A DNA stretch of 64,000 nucleotides, from NCBI RefSeq assembly GCF_049727805.1, contig NZ_JBCNYA010000003.1, forward strand, positions 127,574 to 191,573. Direction: 5' to 3'. Position 1 is the stretch's first letter. Every line of letters begins with the position of its first letter. Origin of the DNA: Frateuria_A sp049727805 (GTDB lineage: Bacteria > Pseudomonadota > Gammaproteobacteria > Xanthomonadales > Rhodanobacteraceae). Below the pieces are notes generated by a model that ran no database searches, was not told the DNA's origin, and was given only the letters and a program-made list of their open reading frames with translations. The translations under genes were made by a program, and so were the position numbers. Of the stretch, positions 62,901 through 64,000 are shown in pieces.

Positions 62901-63552
62901 CGCCGCCGGTGCCAGTGAGGCCGAGCACCGGGGTCTTGCGGCCGGCCAAATCCCATTCCTTGCGCAGGCGGGCGAGCTCGGGCTCGCCGAGGCGGCTTTC
63001 CTCGATGTCGGTGAGCATGTGGCCGACGGAGATTTCGTCGTCGATGTCGACCTGCGGCACGCCCGGCTGCTCGGCCTTCAGGCGCTGCGCCTGGGCGGCG
63101 CGGGTGCGCTGCATGACGTCCTCGATCATCTCGGTCAGGCCCATCTTCATCCCGTCGTTGGGGTGGTAGATGCGCTCGACGCCATAGGCCTGCAGCTCGC
63201 GGATTTCTTCCGGGGTGATGGTGCCGCCGCCGCCGCCGAACACGCGGATGTGCGAGGCGCCGCGCTCGCGCAGCATGTCCACCATGTACTTGAAGTACTC
63301 GACGTGGCCGCCCTGGTAGGAGGACAGCGCGATGGCGTCGGCGTCTTCCTGCAGCGCGGCGCGCACGACGTCTTCCACCGAGCGGTTGTGGCCCAGGTGG
63401 ATCACTTCGGCACCCTGGCTCTGGATGATGCGGCGCATGATGTTGATCGCCGCGTCGTGGCCATCGAACAGGCTGGCGGCGGTGACGAAACGCAGCGGGG
63501 TGGTTTCGGCCTGCGCGGCGGTGGCGGGGACGTGGCTGGCGGGGGAACTCAT
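59998..63552 (-). CDS. icmF: Fused isobutyryl-CoA mutase (B12 domain, G-protein chaperone, mutase)
   Basis: 1184 aa, GGAG before the ATG. B12-binding domain with DGHDAAINIM (30-39; His32 ligates cobalt). MeaB-like GTPase with Walker A GLTGTGGAGKS (211-221). The mutase barrel occupies the C-terminal half (YSGDLPKGNDGLGLGLLGI, SGYHIAEAGANPISQLAFTL, NENPWQGSYVVEGLTD). It interconverts isobutyryl-CoA and n-butyryl-CoA using adenosylcobalamin, with a built-in GTPase that guards cofactor loading. It is about 90 residues longer than the usual 1090 or so; residues about 505-535 are encoded by an inserted hairpin repeat. Confidence 0.93.
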   Translation of the reverse strand: MSSPASHVPATAAQAETTPLRFVTAASLFDGHDAAINIMRRIIQSQGAEVIHLGHNRSVEDVVRAALQEDADAIALSSYQGGHVEYFKYMVDMLRERGASHIRVFGGGGGTITPEEIRELQAYGVERIYHPNDGMKMGLTEMIEDVMQRTRAAQAQRLKAEQPGVPQVDIDDEISVGHMLTDIEESRLGEPELARLRKEWDLAGRKTPVLGLTGTGGAGKSSVVDELLLRFLHAFPGMRIAVLAVDPTRRRSGGALLGDRIRMNSLRSHRVYMRSMATRRQHMATNEVLKDCIAFLKSQPYDLVIVETAGIGQSDSEIVDLVDFPMYVMTSDYGAASQLEKIDMIDFAELIVLNKFDKRGAEDALRDVRKQWKRNRTAFALKDEDVPVYPTIASQFNDPGVTWMFSNLCRLLQEKVSAKHGQPIGSPHCDFAPEVNTSLKEPRATVLIPGSRVRYLAEIAEQGRGINGSIARQAEAASKAQHYYESLKELGDESLPRPLDVYDHAQLHPSHPAQILPPPAGEGARRADGGSLAPDRTLLLLRQRYNEAIKELSNESLHLLRDWPKLRESVTKDVNEYQVRGKTIRVENYRESLSHQKIPKVAPPKTNNWGDQLLFLGKENLPGHYPYTGGVYPYRRTGEDPTRMFAGEGTPERTNRRFHYLSQGGAATRLSTAFDSVTLYGEDPAPRPDIYGKIGNSGVNIATLDDMKKLYSGFDLSAPTTSVSMTINGPAPIILAMFMNTAIDQNVEKHLKADEARWAQAQEKIAKLYEGRERPRYSGDLPKGNDGLGLGLLGITGNQLVDEETYARIKADTLAAVRGTVQADILKEDQAQNTCIFSTEFALRMMGDIQQYFVDHKVRNFYSVSISGYHIAEAGANPISQLAFTLSNGFTIVEYYLARGMHIDDFAPNLSFFFSNGMDPEYTVIGRVARRIWARAMRERYGASARSQMMKYHIQTSGRSLHAQEIQFNDIRTTLQALYALFDNCNSLHTNAYDEAITTPTEESVRRAVAIQMIINKELGLNFNENPWQGSYVVEGLTDLVEEAVYKEFEAISERGGVLGAMDTMYQRGKIQEESLYYEHKKHDGSLPLIGVNTFLPKEHGGEVATEIELIRSTEEEKGQQIANVRAFGEARNGLAPESLKRLQQTARERKNVFEQLVEAVKYNSLGQISHALYDVGGEYRRNM
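61955..62035. repeat. Hairpin repeat inserted in frame within icmF
   Basis: CCTTCCCCCATCCGCCCTTC begins a palindromic block that ends with CCTTCCCCC-GCGGGC-GGGGGAAGG (61985-62008, 9-bp arms). On the minus strand it is translated as HPSHPAQILPPPAGEGARRA and onward. The type is a short intergenic repeat of this bacterial group; here it lies inside a coding sequence without breaking frame. Confidence 0.72.
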
Positions 63553-63750
63553 GGGGACTCCGACATCGGTGCTCTGAACCTCTCGATTCTAGTGGATCGG
63601 GGTTAAGGGCGCGGGAGTCGGGGTGGGTGTGCTGGTGGCTCGGGCAGCGGTGTGCTGGCGGGGCCAGGGGCGCAACGTTCGAGCAGCGGATGGGTCAGGA
63701 CGTGAGGCGGGCGCGGTTCGCGTGGGGAATTACCGCGACTTGATTCTTTA
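63553..63750. other. Intergenic region upstream of icmF
   Basis: About 200 bp with no gene that I can support. It should contain the icmF promoter, but no clear -35/-10 pair stands out. Confidence 0.4.
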
Positions 63751-63753
63751 CGA

Positions 63754-64000
63754 CTCGCTTCGGCTGGGTTTGCCCGCAAGCCTTGGCCCCTCACCCCAGC
63801 CCTCTCCCCGACGGGGAGAGGGAGCAAAGCTACGCGCTTCGGCTGGGTTTACCCGCAAGCCTTGGCCCCTCACCCCAGCCCTCTCCCCGGCGGGGAGAGG
63901 GAGCGAAGCGACGCGCTTCGGCCGGGTTTGCCCGCAAGCCTTGGCCCCTCACCCCAGCCCTCTCCCCGGCGGGGAGAGGGAGCGAAGCGACGCGCTTCGG
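63754..64000. repeat. Tandem array of 79-bp repeats
   Basis: A partial unit (63754-63780) is followed by complete units at 63781-63859 and 63860-63938 and a third cut off by the window end (63939-64000). Each carries the hairpin CTCTCCCCG-x-CGGGGAGAG followed by GGAGC and GCTTCGGCTGGGTTT. Units 2 and 3 are identical over the visible part; unit 1 differs at a few positions. There are no spacers, so it is not a CRISPR array. Confidence 0.9.

Noticed and set aside
62107..63606. 499-codon open frame on the plus strand
   Set aside because: It is antisense to icmF, with a His/Val/Gly-rich shadow translation.
63754..64000. CRISPR array
   Set aside because: The 79-bp units abut without variable spacers and contain a GC-rich hairpin.

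Overview
The window reads as chromosome of a high-GC Gammaproteobacterium, most likely Xanthomonadales and probably Rhodanobacteraceae (Dyella/Rhodanobacter/Luteibacter-like). The reasons are strong GC bias in third positions, the mix of Tat- and Sec-exported glycosidases, a fused isobutyryl-CoA mutase, and dispersed repeats (REP-like heads and tails, and 'CTCTCCCC..GGGGAGAG' units) that I associate with that group. The assignment is an inference; there is no rRNA gene or other marker here. I found no rRNA, tRNA, CRISPR array or intact transposase.

0-13.5 kb: housekeeping and cell-envelope genes. These are an MtfA-type zinc peptidase, dihydroorotase PyrC, several exported proteins of unknown role, a LuxR-type regulator, an exported EEP-fold hydrolase, an MFS exporter, a sterol-desaturase-like hydroxylase and small envelope proteins. 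At 13.6-14.1 kb lies a decayed piece of a phosphoethanolamine transferase gene whose intact relative sits at 39.4 kb.

14-34 kb: carbohydrate use and regulation. A GH3 and a GH43-like enzyme diverge around a LacI-family-type operator. A GH76 and a GH36-like enzyme follow further along. Between them are a barstar-like protein, a small two-gene unit containing an archaeal-type (DUF120) riboflavin-kinase-like protein, a LytS/LytTR two-component pair, a VOC protein, a Tat-exported hydrolase beside a GlxA-type regulator, PhnA/YjdM, and a LysR/lipocalin-like divergent pair with a clear inverted repeat between them.

34-48.6 kb: a sulfotransferase-like protein, an AraC-GyrI regulator, a winged-helix/TPR regulator, the intact phosphoethanolamine transferase, an ExbD-like protein without ExbB, a serine hydrolase, an ArsR-SRPBCC pair with a palindromic operator, a membrane sensor-like protein, and a PhoD phosphatase.

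48.7-60 kb: an accessory island. REP-like heads and tails and C-terminal relics of REP-associated tyrosine transposases (RAYTs) are scattered through it. They bracket a TonB-domain protein and supply the 3' ends of neighbouring genes. The island carries a papain-like small protein with a CaaX-like tail, an AHH-nuclease toxin with an Imm11-like immunity partner, and a putative defence operon of unknown protein, UvrD-like helicase and PD-(D/E)XK-like protein. The first two genes of that operon are visibly AT-richer than the rest of the window.

60-64 kb: a fused isobutyryl-CoA mutase (IcmF) interrupted in frame by a hairpin repeat, then a tandem array of 79-bp repeats that runs off the end.
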